64,000 nt of DNA from Pseudonocardia halophobica (GTDB taxonomy: Bacteria; Actinomycetota; Actinomycetes; Mycobacteriales; Pseudonocardiaceae), in assembly GCF_027922425.1 (NCBI RefSeq), contig NZ_BSFQ01000008.1, forward strand, positions 1-64,000. Reading direction: 5' to 3'. Below the pieces are notes generated by a model that was not told the DNA's origin, made no database searches, and saw only the letters and a list, made by a program, of their open reading frames with translations. Position 1 is the stretch's first letter; the number at the start of each line of letters is the position of its first letter. Position numbers and translations under genes: made by a program. Positions 7,031 to 15,564 of this stretch are shown in pieces.

Positions 7031-8125
7031 TCACGCGGGCCGGTCGCTCCCGGTCCGTCGTGGGGTGGACCGCAGTGCGTCCCGGAAATCATCGGGGGCG
7101 GCCGGATCGTCCGGAACGCCGCTGCGCTGGTGGGCGAGGACGAGCCCGGGGTCGACCGTCCGCAGCACGGCCGCGGCGGCGTCGTGGCCGAGCCGGGAGG
7201 CGAGCTCGACGCGCGGGACGTCGATCGTCAGGCCGCGGATGCCTGCCGACCGCTCCGGTGAGATGGCGAACAGGTGGCTGCCGGACCGGCCGGGGTGGGC
7301 GGCGTCGGAGAGCAGGTCGAGGCTGTCCGCGTGCCGCCGGACGTCCTGGGTCATCGCGCCGAGCCCGGGGGCGAGCAGGTCGATCGACCGCGCCCACCAC
7401 GGCGTGCGGCCGGTCGGGTCGGAGCGGCGCAGCTCGGGGACGGTGCGGGTGAGCAGGACCAGGACGTGCGTGGCCCCGTCCCGCAGGGCCCGCGCCACCG
7501 GCAGCGGGTCGCCGATCGAGCCGTCGATCCAGCGCCGCCCGTGCAGCTCGACCGGCGGCCCGGTGAGCAGCGGGATCGCCGCCGTCGCGCGCATGGCCAG
7601 CCGCCAGTCCGCGGCGGTGGTGAGCCCGCCGAGGGCATGCGGCGTCATGTCGTCCGCGTCGGTGACCAGGACCCGCAGCGGGGCTGGGCTGTCCCGCAGC
7701 GCCTCCCAGTCGGTGGGCTTGCTGTGCACCAGGATCTCGTCGATCAGGTGGTCGAGCGAGACCATCGGCCGGCGCGTGCGGAGCCGGCGCGGGTCGACGA
7801 AGGCGCGGGTGGCCATGTCGTCGGGGAAGATCCGGGAGGCCTCGTAGCCGTGCCCGAGCAGCAGCGCGGTGGCCACGAAGGCGCCGGCGGAGCTGCCGTA
7901 GGCCACGTCGAAGGCCGGGGCCAGTCCCGCCTGCTCGAGGGCCCACACCATGCCGCCCGCGTAGGCCCCGCGCATCCCGCCGCCGCCGACGACGAGGGCG
8001 ATCCGGTGCCCGTCCGTCCGGGCGCCGGGGCGGCTGCCGGAGTCCCGGCGGCGGAACAGGGCGTGCAGGACCTCGGCGTCGCCCTGGAGATCCCCTTCGG
8101 GCAGGTCCCCCATGACCCTCATCAT
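7031..8125 (-). CDS. Patatin-like phospholipase
   Basis: 364 residues. All patatin hallmarks are present: the oxyanion glycine loop VVGGGGMRGAYAGG (about residues 45-58), the nucleophile elbow YGSSAGAF, and the Asp of the Ser-Asp dyad in RRWIDGSIGDPLPV. Such enzymes hydrolyse acyl esters of membrane lipids. The N-terminal ~40 residues are polar and not a signal peptide, so it is likely cytosolic or peripheral. Start candidates are ATG at 8125 and, four codons later, ATG at 8113; neither has a clear ribosome-binding site. It diverges from the enoyl-CoA hydratase gene with a 34-bp gap. Confidence 0.9.
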   Translation of the reverse strand: MMRVMGDLPEGDLQGDAEVLHALFRRRDSGSRPGARTDGHRIALVVGGGGMRGAYAGGMVWALEQAGLAPAFDVAYGSSAGAFVATALLLGHGYEASRIFPDDMATRAFVDPRRLRTRRPMVSLDHLIDEILVHSKPTDWEALRDSPAPLRVLVTDADDMTPHALGGLTTAADWRLAMRATAAIPLLTGPPVELHGRRWIDGSIGDPLPVARALRDGATHVLVLLTRTVPELRRSDPTGRTPWWARSIDLLAPGLGAMTQDVRRHADSLDLLSDAAHPGRSGSHLFAISPERSAGIRGLTIDVPRVELASRLGHDAAAAVLRTVDPGLVLAHQRSGVPDDPAAPDDFRDALRSTPRRTGSDRPA

Positions 8126-8159
8126 GACCCGGTGGGAGCGCCGCGGTCAGGATGACCGG

Positions 8160-8936
8160 ATGAACGTCACCGACGACGGCCCGGTGCGCCGGATCACCCT
8201 CGACCGGCCCGAGGCGCGCAACGCCCTGACCGCGGGCGACGTCCGCGACCTGCACGCCGCCCTCGACCTCGGCCCGGACAGCCGGGCCGTCGTGGTCGAC
8301 GCCGCCGGTCCCGTGTTCTCCGCCGGCATGCACGTCGACGAGTTCCTGGCCCTCTCCTCGGTCGCCGACGCGGAGGCCTTCATCGCGCGGCTGCGCGACC
8401 TGCTGCGGGCGGTCCGGACGGCGCCGGTGCCGGTGCTCGTGGCCGTCGACGGGCCGTGCATCGGCGCGGCGTTCGAGCTCGCCCTGGCCGCCGACCTCCG
8501 GGTGGCGACCACGCGGGCGGCGTTCGGGCTGCCGGAGGTGAAGCTGGGCATCCCCTCGGTGGTCGACGCGGCGCTGCTGCAGCAGCACGTCGGGCTGGCG
8601 TTGGCCAAGGAGATCGTGCTGACCGGGGACCTCTACCCGGTCGAGCGGCTCGGCACGCTGTGCAACGCGGTCGTCGAGCCGTCCGGGCTGGCCGGTGCCG
8701 TCGAGGAGCTGCTCGCCAAGGTCCGCGGGCACACCCGCACGGTGCTCGCGGCACAGAAGCGCCTGTTCGAGACGTGGCAGAACACCGGGCTGGCCGAGGG
8801 CGCCGACCGGAGCGTGCAGGAGTTCGCCGGCGTCTTCGCGGAGGAGGAGACGCGGGAGGTGCTCGCGGCCTACCGGGCCCGGCTCGGCCGGCGGGGAGCC
8901 TCCCGCGACGGCTCAGGCAGGCGTACCGACGGCTGA
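8160..8936 (+). CDS. Enoyl-CoA hydratase/isomerase family protein
   Basis: 258 residues with the crotonase fold: ITLDRPEARNALTAGDVRDL at the start, the oxyanion-hole segments FSAGMHVDEF and GPCIGAAFELALAADLRVA, and the catalytic-region FGLPEVKLGIPSVVDAALL. It may hydrate or isomerise acyl-CoA in beta-oxidation-like catabolism, in line with the acyl-CoA ligases elsewhere in the window. The frame is open from 8112, but the ATG at 8160 begins the homology. The last codons lie inside a short tandem repeat. Confidence 0.88.
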   Translation: MNVTDDGPVRRITLDRPEARNALTAGDVRDLHAALDLGPDSRAVVVDAAGPVFSAGMHVDEFLALSSVADAEAFIARLRDLLRAVRTAPVPVLVAVDGPCIGAAFELALAADLRVATTRAAFGLPEVKLGIPSVVDAALLQQHVGLALAKEIVLTGDLYPVERLGTLCNAVVEPSGLAGAVEELLAKVRGHTRTVLAAQKRLFETWQNTGLAEGADRSVQEFAGVFAEEETREVLAAYRARLGRRGASRDGSGRRTDG

Positions 8937-8951
8937 GGCAGGCGTATCGAC
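8911..8951 (+). repeat. Two-copy 20-bp tandem repeat across the enoyl-CoA hydratase stop codon
   Basis: GCTCAGGCAGGCGTACCGAC is repeated 21 bp later as GCTGAGGCAGGCGTATCGAC, with two differences. The TGA stop codon lies in the second copy, where CTCAG became CTGAG. The duplication may thus have extended or moved the C-terminus of the enzyme. Confidence 0.7.
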
Positions 8952-9072
8952 GTGCCGGGGAGACGAAGACGGCGGCGGGTTTCGTACCCCCGGCACGAAG
9001 GTCGATCGCGTGACCGATGTCACGGTGCAGGGGACACCCCGAGCCCGTCCGCATCGGACCCAGGAGGCAGCG

Positions 9073-9996
9073 TTGCCCGTCCACCCCGAAGCCCAGACCC
9101 TGCTCGACGCCCTCGCCGAGCAAGGCATGCCGCCGTTCCCGCAGATGACGGTGCCGATGGCCCGCGCCGCGGCGAAGGGCTTCCTCGACCTGCAGGGCGA
9201 GCCGGAGTCGATCGCGGTCGACGAGCGCCGCATCACGGGGCCCGCGAGCCAGATCCCGGTCCGGATCTACACCCCCGACGGTGACGGCCCCAAGCCGCTG
9301 GTCGTGTACTTCCACGGCGGCGGCTGGGTGATCGGCGACCTGGACATCGTCGACCGCCCGCTGCGCAGCATCGCCAACCGCAGCGGCGCCGTGATCGTGT
9401 CCGTCGACTACCGGCTGGCGCCCGAGCACGTCGCGCCCGCCGCGTTCGACGACTGCTACGCGGCCACCGTGTGGGCCGCCGAGAACGCCGCGGAGCTCGG
9501 CGCCGACCCGGACCGGCTGATCGTCGCCGGCGACTCCGCGGGCGGGCACCTGGCCGCGTCCGTCGCCCAGGCCGCGAAGGACCGCGGCGGCCCCGCGATC
9601 GCCGCGCAGCTGCTGCTCTACCCGGTGACCGACTTCGACTTCTCGACGCCGTCGTACGAGGAGAACGCCGACGGCTACCTGCTCACCCGCGGCGCGATGG
9701 AGTGGTTCTGGGCGCACTACCTGGGCGCGCAGAGCGACGACCTCGACTACCTGTGCCCCGGCCGCCGAGAGGACGTCTCCGGCCTGCCGCCGGCCTACGT
9801 CGCGACGTCGGAGTTCGACCCGCTGCGCGACGAGGGCGAGAACTACGCCCGCAAGCTCGAGGCCGCCGGCGTGCCCGTCACCCTGAAGCGGTTCGACGGC
9901 ATGCTGCACGACTTCCTGTGGACCCTCGGCGCCACGCCGTCGGGTGCCGGGATCATCGACGAGATCGCCGACGCGGTGCGGAAGGCCGGCGCGTGA
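9073..9996 (+). CDS. Alpha/beta-hydrolase, hormone-sensitive-lipase family esterase
   Basis: 307 residues. The HSL-family oxyanion motif VVYFHGGGWVIG is followed by the nucleophile elbow VAGDSAGGHLA, the Asp in ATSEFDPLRDEGE and the His in FDGMLHDFLW. This is a complete esterase. TTG at 9073 is chosen because a perfect AGGAGG lies 5 nt upstream and the homology begins at VHPEAQTLLDAL; GTG at 9010 would be the alternative. The following monooxygenase overlaps by 4 nt (GTGA), a pairing seen where Baeyer-Villiger oxidation makes an ester that is then cleaved. Confidence 0.92.
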   Translation: MPVHPEAQTLLDALAEQGMPPFPQMTVPMARAAAKGFLDLQGEPESIAVDERRITGPASQIPVRIYTPDGDGPKPLVVYFHGGGWVIGDLDIVDRPLRSIANRSGAVIVSVDYRLAPEHVAPAAFDDCYAATVWAAENAAELGADPDRLIVAGDSAGGHLAASVAQAAKDRGGPAIAAQLLLYPVTDFDFSTPSYEENADGYLLTRGAMEWFWAHYLGAQSDDLDYLCPGRREDVSGLPPAYVATSEFDPLRDEGENYARKLEAAGVPVTLKRFDGMLHDFLWTLGATPSGAGIIDEIADAVRKAGA

Positions 9997-11450
9997 CGCA
10001 GCGGGTCGAGGTCGCCGTCCTGGGAGCGGGACTCGGCGGCCTCGGGATGGCCGAGCGGCTGCTGCAGTCCGGCGAGGAGTCGTTCGTGCTGCTCGAGAAG
10101 GCGGGCGACTGGGGCGGCACCTGGCGGGACAACACCTACCCCGGCGCCTCCTGCGACGTGCAGTCGCACCTGTACTGGTTCTCCTTCGACGAGCAGCCGG
10201 ACTGGAGCCGGGTGTTCGCGTTCCAGCCGGAGATCAAGGCGCACATCGACCGCCTCGTGAACCGGCTCGGCCTCGCGCCGCGCATCCGGCTCAACACCGA
10301 GGTGACGGCGGCGCACTGGGACGAGGCCGAGGGCGTCTGGCGGATCGCGGTGTCCGAGGGCGAGGACGTCGTCGCCCGGGCCCTGGTCACGGCGTGGGGC
10401 CAGCTCAACCGGCCCACCTTCCGCGACATCGCCGGCCGGGAGACCTTCCGCGGCGAGTCGTGGCACTCGGCGCGCTGGAACCACGACGTCGACCTGCGGG
10501 GCAAGCGCGTCGCGTGCATCGGCAACGGGGCCAGCGCGGCGCAGCTCATCCCCGAGGTGGCCGAGGTCGCCGGCGAGCTGCTCGTGTTCCAGCGGACGCC
10601 GAACTACGTGGTGCCCCGCGAGGACCGCCCGTACGACCCGGAGGAGCGCGCACGGTACCGGCAGCGGGAGTTCCTGCAGGAGAGCCGCGACGGCTTCTAC
10701 TGGGAGCACGAGGGCTGGATGGGGGCGATGAAGCAGGGCACGGACGTGGCCGCCGAGTTCACCGCCGCCGCCCGCGCCCACCTCGAGGCCCAGGTCCCGG
10801 ACGAGGAGCTGCGCGCCAAGCTCTGGCCGGACTACCCGATCGGCTGCAAGCGGATCATCATCGCGGACACCTTCTACCCGGCGCTGGTGCGCGACAACGT
10901 GCAGCTGGTGACCGAGAAGCTCGAGGGCGTGGAGCCCGAGGGCGTGCGGACCGCCGACGGCGTGCTGCACGAGGTGGACGTGATCGTCTACGCCACCGGG
11001 TTCGAGACGCTGTCCTTCAACTGCGCGCTCGACGTCCGCGGCCGCGACGGCCTGCAGCTCGCGGAGGCCTGGCGGGACGGCCCGCAGGCCTACCTCGGGA
11101 TCACCGTCACCGGCTTCCCGAACCTGTTCATGCTCTACGGCCCGAACACGAACCTCGGCCACAACTCGATCATCGCGATGCTCGAGTGCCAGTTCGAGTA
11201 CGTGCTGCAGGGCCTGGCCGTGGGGAAGGAGAAGGGCGCGGCACTCGCGGTCCGGGCCGAGGCGCAGGACGCGTACAACGCCGAGCTGCAGCGCGAGCTG
11301 CGGGACAGCTCCTTCGCGGGCAGCTGCAACAGCTGGTACAAGACGGCCGACGGACGGATCACCAACAACTGGAAGGGCAGCGTGGAGGACTACCGGGCGG
11401 CCACCCGGGAGCTCGACGTGGCGGACTACGACCTCGTGCCCACCCCCTGA
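9993..11450 (+). CDS. FAD-dependent monooxygenase, Baeyer-Villiger type
   Basis: 485 residues. It begins with the FAD-binding GAGLGGLGMAERL; GGTWRDNTYPGASCDVQS is the typical downstream motif. A second Rossmann motif, CIGNGASAAQLIPEVAE, binds NADPH, and VIVYATGFET is the late conserved segment. The fingerprint FxGxxxHxxxW appears as FRGESWHSARWNHD, with an SxH spacing close to the BVMO consensus. It probably oxidises ketones to esters, and the coupled upstream esterase would hydrolyse the product. A 17-bp-arm hairpin follows the stop. Confidence 0.9.
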   Translation: MTQRVEVAVLGAGLGGLGMAERLLQSGEESFVLLEKAGDWGGTWRDNTYPGASCDVQSHLYWFSFDEQPDWSRVFAFQPEIKAHIDRLVNRLGLAPRIRLNTEVTAAHWDEAEGVWRIAVSEGEDVVARALVTAWGQLNRPTFRDIAGRETFRGESWHSARWNHDVDLRGKRVACIGNGASAAQLIPEVAEVAGELLVFQRTPNYVVPREDRPYDPEERARYRQREFLQESRDGFYWEHEGWMGAMKQGTDVAAEFTAAARAHLEAQVPDEELRAKLWPDYPIGCKRIIIADTFYPALVRDNVQLVTEKLEGVEPEGVRTADGVLHEVDVIVYATGFETLSFNCALDVRGRDGLQLAEAWRDGPQAYLGITVTGFPNLFMLYGPNTNLGHNSIIAMLECQFEYVLQGLAVGKEKGAALAVRAEAQDAYNAELQRELRDSSFAGSCNSWYKTADGRITNNWKGSVEDYRAATRELDVADYDLVPTP

Positions 11451-11472
11451 CCAGGGCACTCCGCACCGACCT

Positions 11473-11520
11473 CCGGCCGGGTGCGACGCGGGCAACGGCG
11501 CCGGCGTCGCACCCGGCCGG
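11473..11520 (+). terminator. Long hairpin terminator after the monooxygenase
   Basis: Perfect 17-bp arms (CCGGCCGGGTGCGACGC and its complement) with a 14-nt loop, 22 nt after the stop codon. No T-run follows. It separates the esterase-monooxygenase operon from the PucR gene promoter. Confidence 0.75.
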
Positions 11521-11538
11521 GCTCGTCCGTGCGGAGAC

Positions 11539-11572
11539 TTGTCAAACGTTCGGCAGAACGTACTGTGTGGGG
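11539..11572 (+). promoter_or_regulatory. Promoter and inverted repeat of the PucR-type regulator
   Basis: TTGTCA and TACTGT are separated by 16 bp, a good housekeeping-type promoter. The spacer contains ACGTTC-GGCA-GAACGT, a perfect 6-bp inverted repeat placed for repression, possibly by the regulator itself. The GTG start lies 6 nt after the -10 element, so the transcript is probably leaderless. Confidence 0.65.
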
Positions 11573-12853
11573 GTGCCGCCATCGTCGACGGACGTCTCCC
11601 CGGCCGGTCTCGCCCAGGTGGGCGGCTGCGTCCGGGCGATCGCCGTCGCCCTGGGCCGGCGGGTCGTCGAGATCGCGCTCGACCTCCGCCAGCTGATGGC
11701 CACCGAGATCGCCGAGCTCGACGGCGACCCCCGGATCGTCGAGCTGCTCGGCGCCTCCGTCGAGGGCAACGTCGAGACGATCCTGCACATGCTGGCGCAC
11801 GAGATCCCGGCCGAGCGGATGGAACCGCCGTCGGCCGCCTTCGAGTACGCCCGCCGGCTCGCCCAGCGCGGGGTCCCGGTCAACGCCCTGCTCCGCGCCT
11901 ACCGGGTGGGCCACGACCGGCTGCTGCGCTGGATGTTCGCCGAGCTCGACCGGCGCCGGGAGGACCCGGTGGTGGCGCTCGGCGTCGCGCGGCGGATGGT
12001 CGGCGACACCTTCGGCTACGTCGACTGGATCTGCCAGCAGGTCGCCGAGGTCTACGAGGAGGAGCGCGAGCGCTGGCTCGCCAACCGGGACACGCTGCGG
12101 GCGGGCCGGGTCCGGGCCCTGCTCGACGGCGACGGCCCGGCCGACCTCGACGCCCTCGAGACCACCCTGGGCTACGGGCTTCGCGGGCGGCACCTCGCGC
12201 TGGTCGCCTGGTCCGGCGAGGGGGAGGGCGCGGCCGTCGTCCGGCTCGTCGGGACGCTGGCCGACCGGACCGGCTGCCGCGGCCGCCCGCTCTGCGTGGC
12301 CTACGACCATGCGACGACCTGGGCCTGGCTGCCGCTCGGCCGGGACTCCTCGGTGGGGGACCTGACCAAGGCGGTCGAGGCGCTCGTCGAGGAGAACGGG
12401 CAGGCCGTGCGGATCGCCGTCGGCGAACCCGGGACCGGGGTGGCCGGGTTCCGGGAGAGCCACCGCCAGGCCGTCCGCGCGCAGACCGTGGCCCTCGCCG
12501 CGGGCGACGACGCCCGGACGATCACGACCTTCGCCGACGTCGGCGCCGTCGCCCTGCTCTGCGCGGATCTCGACGCCGCGCGCATCTGGGTGGCGGACAC
12601 CCTCGGCGGTCTCGCCGCCGACGACCCGCAGCGCGCCCGGCTGCGCGAGACCCTGCGCGTGTTCCTCGCGGCGGGCGGCAGCTACACCACGGCGGCCGAT
12701 CACCTGACCATGCACAAGAACTCGGTGCGCTACCGGGTGAGCCGGGCCGAACGGGAGCGCGGGCGGCCGCTGACCGAGGGCCGGATCGATCTCGAGCTGG
12801 CGCTGCTGGCCTGCCGCTGGCTCGGCCGCGCGGTGCTCACACCCGCCCGGTGA
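11573..12853 (+). CDS. PucR-type helix-turn-helix transcriptional regulator
   Basis: 426 residues from the leaderless GTG. The N-terminal two-thirds are a helical sensor-like region (RRVVEIALDLRQLMATEIAEL, FEYARRLAQRGVPVNALLRAYRVGH) of the type found in actinobacterial CdaR/PucR proteins. The C-terminal PucR helix-turn-helix is clear: TLRVFLAAGGSYTTAADHL, then MHKNSVRYRVSRAER, then DLELALLACRWLG. Targets are unknown; the neighbouring monooxygenase-esterase pair and the beta-lactamase-fold gene are candidates. Confidence 0.88.
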   Translation: MPPSSTDVSPAGLAQVGGCVRAIAVALGRRVVEIALDLRQLMATEIAELDGDPRIVELLGASVEGNVETILHMLAHEIPAERMEPPSAAFEYARRLAQRGVPVNALLRAYRVGHDRLLRWMFAELDRRREDPVVALGVARRMVGDTFGYVDWICQQVAEVYEEERERWLANRDTLRAGRVRALLDGDGPADLDALETTLGYGLRGRHLALVAWSGEGEGAAVVRLVGTLADRTGCRGRPLCVAYDHATTWAWLPLGRDSSVGDLTKAVEALVEENGQAVRIAVGEPGTGVAGFRESHRQAVRAQTVALAAGDDARTITTFADVGAVALLCADLDAARIWVADTLGGLAADDPQRARLRETLRVFLAAGGSYTTAADHLTMHKNSVRYRVSRAERERGRPLTEGRIDLELALLACRWLGRAVLTPAR

Positions 12854-12874
12854 TCGTGGGTAGTGTCTCTGGTC

Positions 12875-14110
12875 GTGAGCGCTCTGAAGACCGAGGTCGA
12901 GCCGGACGAGGTCGGGCTCGACGCGCAGCGGCTGGACCGCATCGAGTCGCACTTCGCGAAGTACGTCGACGCCGGCAAGCTCGCCGGCTGGTCCGTCGCC
13001 GTCGCCCGCCGCGGGAAGGTCGCGTACGTCGCGCACCACGGCCTGCGGGACGTCGAGGCCGGGCTCCCCGTCACCGACGACACGATCTGGCGCATCTACT
13101 CGATGACCAAGCCGATCACCTCCGTCGCCGCGCTGATGCTGTGGGAGGAGGGGGCGCTCGAGCTCACCGACCCGGTCTCGCGTTACATCCCGTCCTTCGC
13201 CGACACCCGCGTCTACCGCTCCGGCTCCGCGCTCAACCCCGGCACCGAGCCCGTGGTCGAGCCGGTCCGGGTCCACCACCTGCTCACCCACACGTCCGGG
13301 CTCACCTACGGCTTCCACCACGCCCACCCCGTCGACGAGATGTACCGCGGCAAGGGCCACGAGTTCGGCGCCCCGCGCGGGCACGACCTCGCCACCGCCT
13401 GCGACACCTGGGCGAGCCTGCCGCTGCTGTTCCAGCCGGGCAGCGAGTGGAACTACGGCGTCTCGACGGACGTGCTCGGCCGGGTCGTCGAGGTCGCCTC
13501 CGGCATGTCGCTCGACGCCTTCTTCCGCGAGCGGATCCTCGACCCGCTCGGCATGACCGACACCGGCTTCCACGTCTCCGGCGAGGAGGACCTGGCGCGG
13601 CTCGCCACGCTGTACGTGCCGAAGCCCGGCGGCGGGCTGGTCCGCAGCGGGGCGATGGCCGAGGCGATCACCCGCGAGCCGACCTTCCTGTCCGGCGGGG
13701 GCGGGCTGGCGTCGACGCTGCACGACTACCACCGCTTCACCCAGATGCTCGCGCGCGGCGGCGAGCTCGACGGCGTGCGCCTGCTCGGCCCGCGCACCCT
13801 CGCCTACGCCACGCGCAACCATCTGCCCGGCGGCGCGGACCTGGAGACCGTCGGCCGGCCGATCTTCGCGGAGTCCACCTACCAGGGGACGGGCTTCGGG
13901 CTGGGGTTCTCGGTCGTCGTCGACCCGGCGGCGGGCAAGCAGCTGCAGGGGCTCGGGGAGTACGGCTGGGGCGGGCTGGCCAGCACGGCCTTCTACATCG
14001 ACCCGGTCGAGGAGCTCTCGGTGGTCTTCATGACCCAGCTGATGCCCTCGAGCACCTACCCGATCCGCCCGCAGCTGCGGGTGCTGGTGTCGCAGGCGGT
14101 GGTCTCGTGA
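12875..14110 (+). CDS. Serine hydrolase of the class C beta-lactamase / EstB family
   Basis: 411 residues. The Ser-X-X-Lys motif is SMTK in IWRIYSMTKPITSVAALM, the Tyr of the second motif lies in EWNYGVSTDVLG, and GWGGLAST replaces the KTG box, as in esterases of this family (EstB-like). HTSGLTYGF is also typical. It probably acts as an esterase rather than a beta-lactamase. TAGTGT ends 8 nt before the GTG at 12875, so this start is preferred over the in-frame GTG at 12863 that sits in the hexamer. No signal peptide is visible, so it is probably cytosolic. Confidence 0.9.
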   Translation: MSALKTEVEPDEVGLDAQRLDRIESHFAKYVDAGKLAGWSVAVARRGKVAYVAHHGLRDVEAGLPVTDDTIWRIYSMTKPITSVAALMLWEEGALELTDPVSRYIPSFADTRVYRSGSALNPGTEPVVEPVRVHHLLTHTSGLTYGFHHAHPVDEMYRGKGHEFGAPRGHDLATACDTWASLPLLFQPGSEWNYGVSTDVLGRVVEVASGMSLDAFFRERILDPLGMTDTGFHVSGEEDLARLATLYVPKPGGGLVRSGAMAEAITREPTFLSGGGGLASTLHDYHRFTQMLARGGELDGVRLLGPRTLAYATRNHLPGGADLETVGRPIFAESTYQGTGFGLGFSVVVDPAAGKQLQGLGEYGWGGLASTAFYIDPVEELSVVFMTQLMPSSTYPIRPQLRVLVSQAVVS

Positions 14111-14183
14111 GCGAGCTCGCGAGCTCATCGTTCCCCACCGCAGCGCCGCGAACGCGACCGACGAGCGCCGGCGAGAAGGGGTC

Positions 14184-14603
14184 ATGAGCTGGGTGGACGA
14201 GCGCGAGGGCTCGTGGGTCCTCGCGTTCGTCATCCGGGTGGTCGTGGTCGCGATCGCGCTGTGGGTCGCCACCTGGCTGGTCGACGGCATCGAGCTCGGC
14301 GGGACCACCACGGGAGCCCGGGTGGGCACCCTGGTCGTGGTCGCGCTGATCTTCGGCCTGGTCAACGCCTTCCTCAAGCCCGTGATCAAGATCCTCAGCT
14401 GCCCGCTGTACATCCTCACGCTCGGGCTGTTCGGCCTGGTGATCAACGCCCTGCTGTTCTGGCTGGTCGGCTCGTTCGCCTCGCGGATCGGCCTGCCGTT
14501 CGTGGTCGACGGCTTCTGGCCGGGCTTCTGGGGCGCCATCGTCGTCGCGATCGTCGGCTTCGTCCTGCACCTGCTGATCCCGGACCGCTTCGACCAGCGC
14601 TGA
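14184..14603 (+). CDS. Phage-holin-family (YvlD-like) membrane protein
   Basis: 139 residues with about four transmembrane segments: RVVVVAIALWVATWLVDGIEL, then VGTLVVVALIFGLVNAFLKP, then SCPLYILTLGLFGLVINALLF and IVVAIVGFVLHLLIPDRF. The NAFLKPVIKILSCPLYILTLG core is the signature of the phage-holin-4-2/YvlD group. These are chromosomal membrane proteins of unknown function, so the name is no evidence of a prophage. The ATG is preceded by GAGAAGGGGTC. Confidence 0.85.
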   Translation: MSWVDEREGSWVLAFVIRVVVVAIALWVATWLVDGIELGGTTTGARVGTLVVVALIFGLVNAFLKPVIKILSCPLYILTLGLFGLVINALLFWLVGSFASRIGLPFVVDGFWPGFWGAIVVAIVGFVLHLLIPDRFDQR

Positions 14604-14610
14604 CGTGCGG

Positions 14611-14638
14611 GGTGAGTGGTGCCGGAGCACCGCTCACC
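14611..14638. terminator. Bidirectional hairpin between convergent genes
   Basis: Near-perfect 12-bp arms (GGTGAGTGGTGC and GCACCGCTCACC, one T-G mismatch) around CGGA, placed between the holin-family gene and the convergent tenA. It can serve either strand. Confidence 0.6.
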
Positions 14639-14651
14639 GCGCACGGCGGGC

Positions 14652-15320
14652 TCAGACGGGCCAGGTCTCCTCGCGGTAGCCGCCGTCCCAGAACATCCAC
14701 TCGTACCGGCTGGTCGTGGTGAAGTGCGCCCGCATCCGGGCGAGCTCGGCCTCGGAGACCGACTCGCCGATCCGGTCGGTGGCGGCGAGCACGGCGTCGA
14801 CGACGGCCTGGAACTCCTCGCCGCCGTAGGTGGCGATCCAGCGGGCGTAGAGCGGGTCGGGGGAGCCGGCCTCGAGCAGGTGCTCGCCGACCTTCGCGTA
14901 GATCCAGTAGCAGGGGAGCACCGCCGCGACCGCCTCCGCGTACGAGCCGGAGTACGCGGTGGCGAGCAGGTAGCTCACGTACGCCTGGGTGGCGGGCGCG
15001 ACCGGCAGGGCCGCGGCCTGTTCGGCGGTCAGATCCAGCTTGCCGAGCAGCTCGGCGTGCAGCTCCTGCTCCGCGGCGATCGCACCGGCCGCGTGGGCGC
15101 AGAACATGGCGAGGTCGTCCTCGTCGGGCGCCTTGGCCGCGCACAGCGCGAGCGCGCGGGCGAACCCGCGCAGGTAGTGCGAGTCCTGGACGATGTAGTG
15201 CCGGAAGGCCGAGTGCGGCAGCGTGCCGTCGGTCAGCCCGGTGACGAACGGGTGGGCGAGGATCGCGGCGTGGACGCCCTCGACGTCGCTCCACAGGACG
15301 TCGGTCGTGCGGGTGCTCAT
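14652..15320 (-). CDS. tenA: TenA family thiaminase II (aminopyrimidine aminohydrolase)
   Basis: 222 residues. TenA enzymes hydrolyse aminopyrimidines to salvage thiamin. The likely catalytic Cys is in VLPCYWIYAKVGEHLL, with FRHYIVQDSHYLRGFARAL near residue 38 and the C-terminal TTSRYEWMFWDGGYREETW. The ATG at 15320 (MSTRTTDVLW) is chosen because the preceding 39 codons show no family similarity. The gene stands alone; no TPP riboswitch is recognisable upstream. Confidence 0.9.
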   Translation of the reverse strand: MSTRTTDVLWSDVEGVHAAILAHPFVTGLTDGTLPHSAFRHYIVQDSHYLRGFARALALCAAKAPDEDDLAMFCAHAAGAIAAEQELHAELLGKLDLTAEQAAALPVAPATQAYVSYLLATAYSGSYAEAVAAVLPCYWIYAKVGEHLLEAGSPDPLYARWIATYGGEEFQAVVDAVLAATDRIGESVSEAELARMRAHFTTTSRYEWMFWDGGYREETWPV

Positions 15321-15564
15321 GCCCGGAACCGTAGGGCCCGCGGAACGACCGTCGGTGTGGCGTGGACCACCCATGGAGTGATCATGTGCGCGAGGGGTAG
15401 TCGCGTTCTGACAGTTCGTGCGCTCAGAGTGAGACACTGGTCACTCTTCGGGTAGGATGACACCTGCCGGTAAACGGGGTGAGTCACGATGGAACACCAC
15501 GGATGGCGACTCAGCGCTGAGCGCGCGCCGGCCCGCACGTCCTTCCTTCACGGAGGTGAGTGGA

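Noticed and set aside
9843..11582. 579-residue minus-strand frame
   Set aside because: Antisense to the esterase and monooxygenase genes, whose catalytic motifs are intact on the plus strand.
14184..14603. Prophage indication from the phage-holin-family gene
   Set aside because: YvlD-like proteins are ordinary chromosomal membrane proteins; no lysin, integrase, capsid or att-like repeat is nearby.
11426..14644. 1072-residue open frame on the minus strand
   Set aside because: It runs antisense through the PucR, beta-lactamase-fold and holin-family genes. Its translation is low-complexity Arg/Gly/Pro/Ala sequence without any domain. At this GC content, long antisense frames are expected.
15321..15564. 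TPP riboswitch upstream of tenA
   Set aside because: No CTGAGA-type thi-box was seen in the minus-strand leader.
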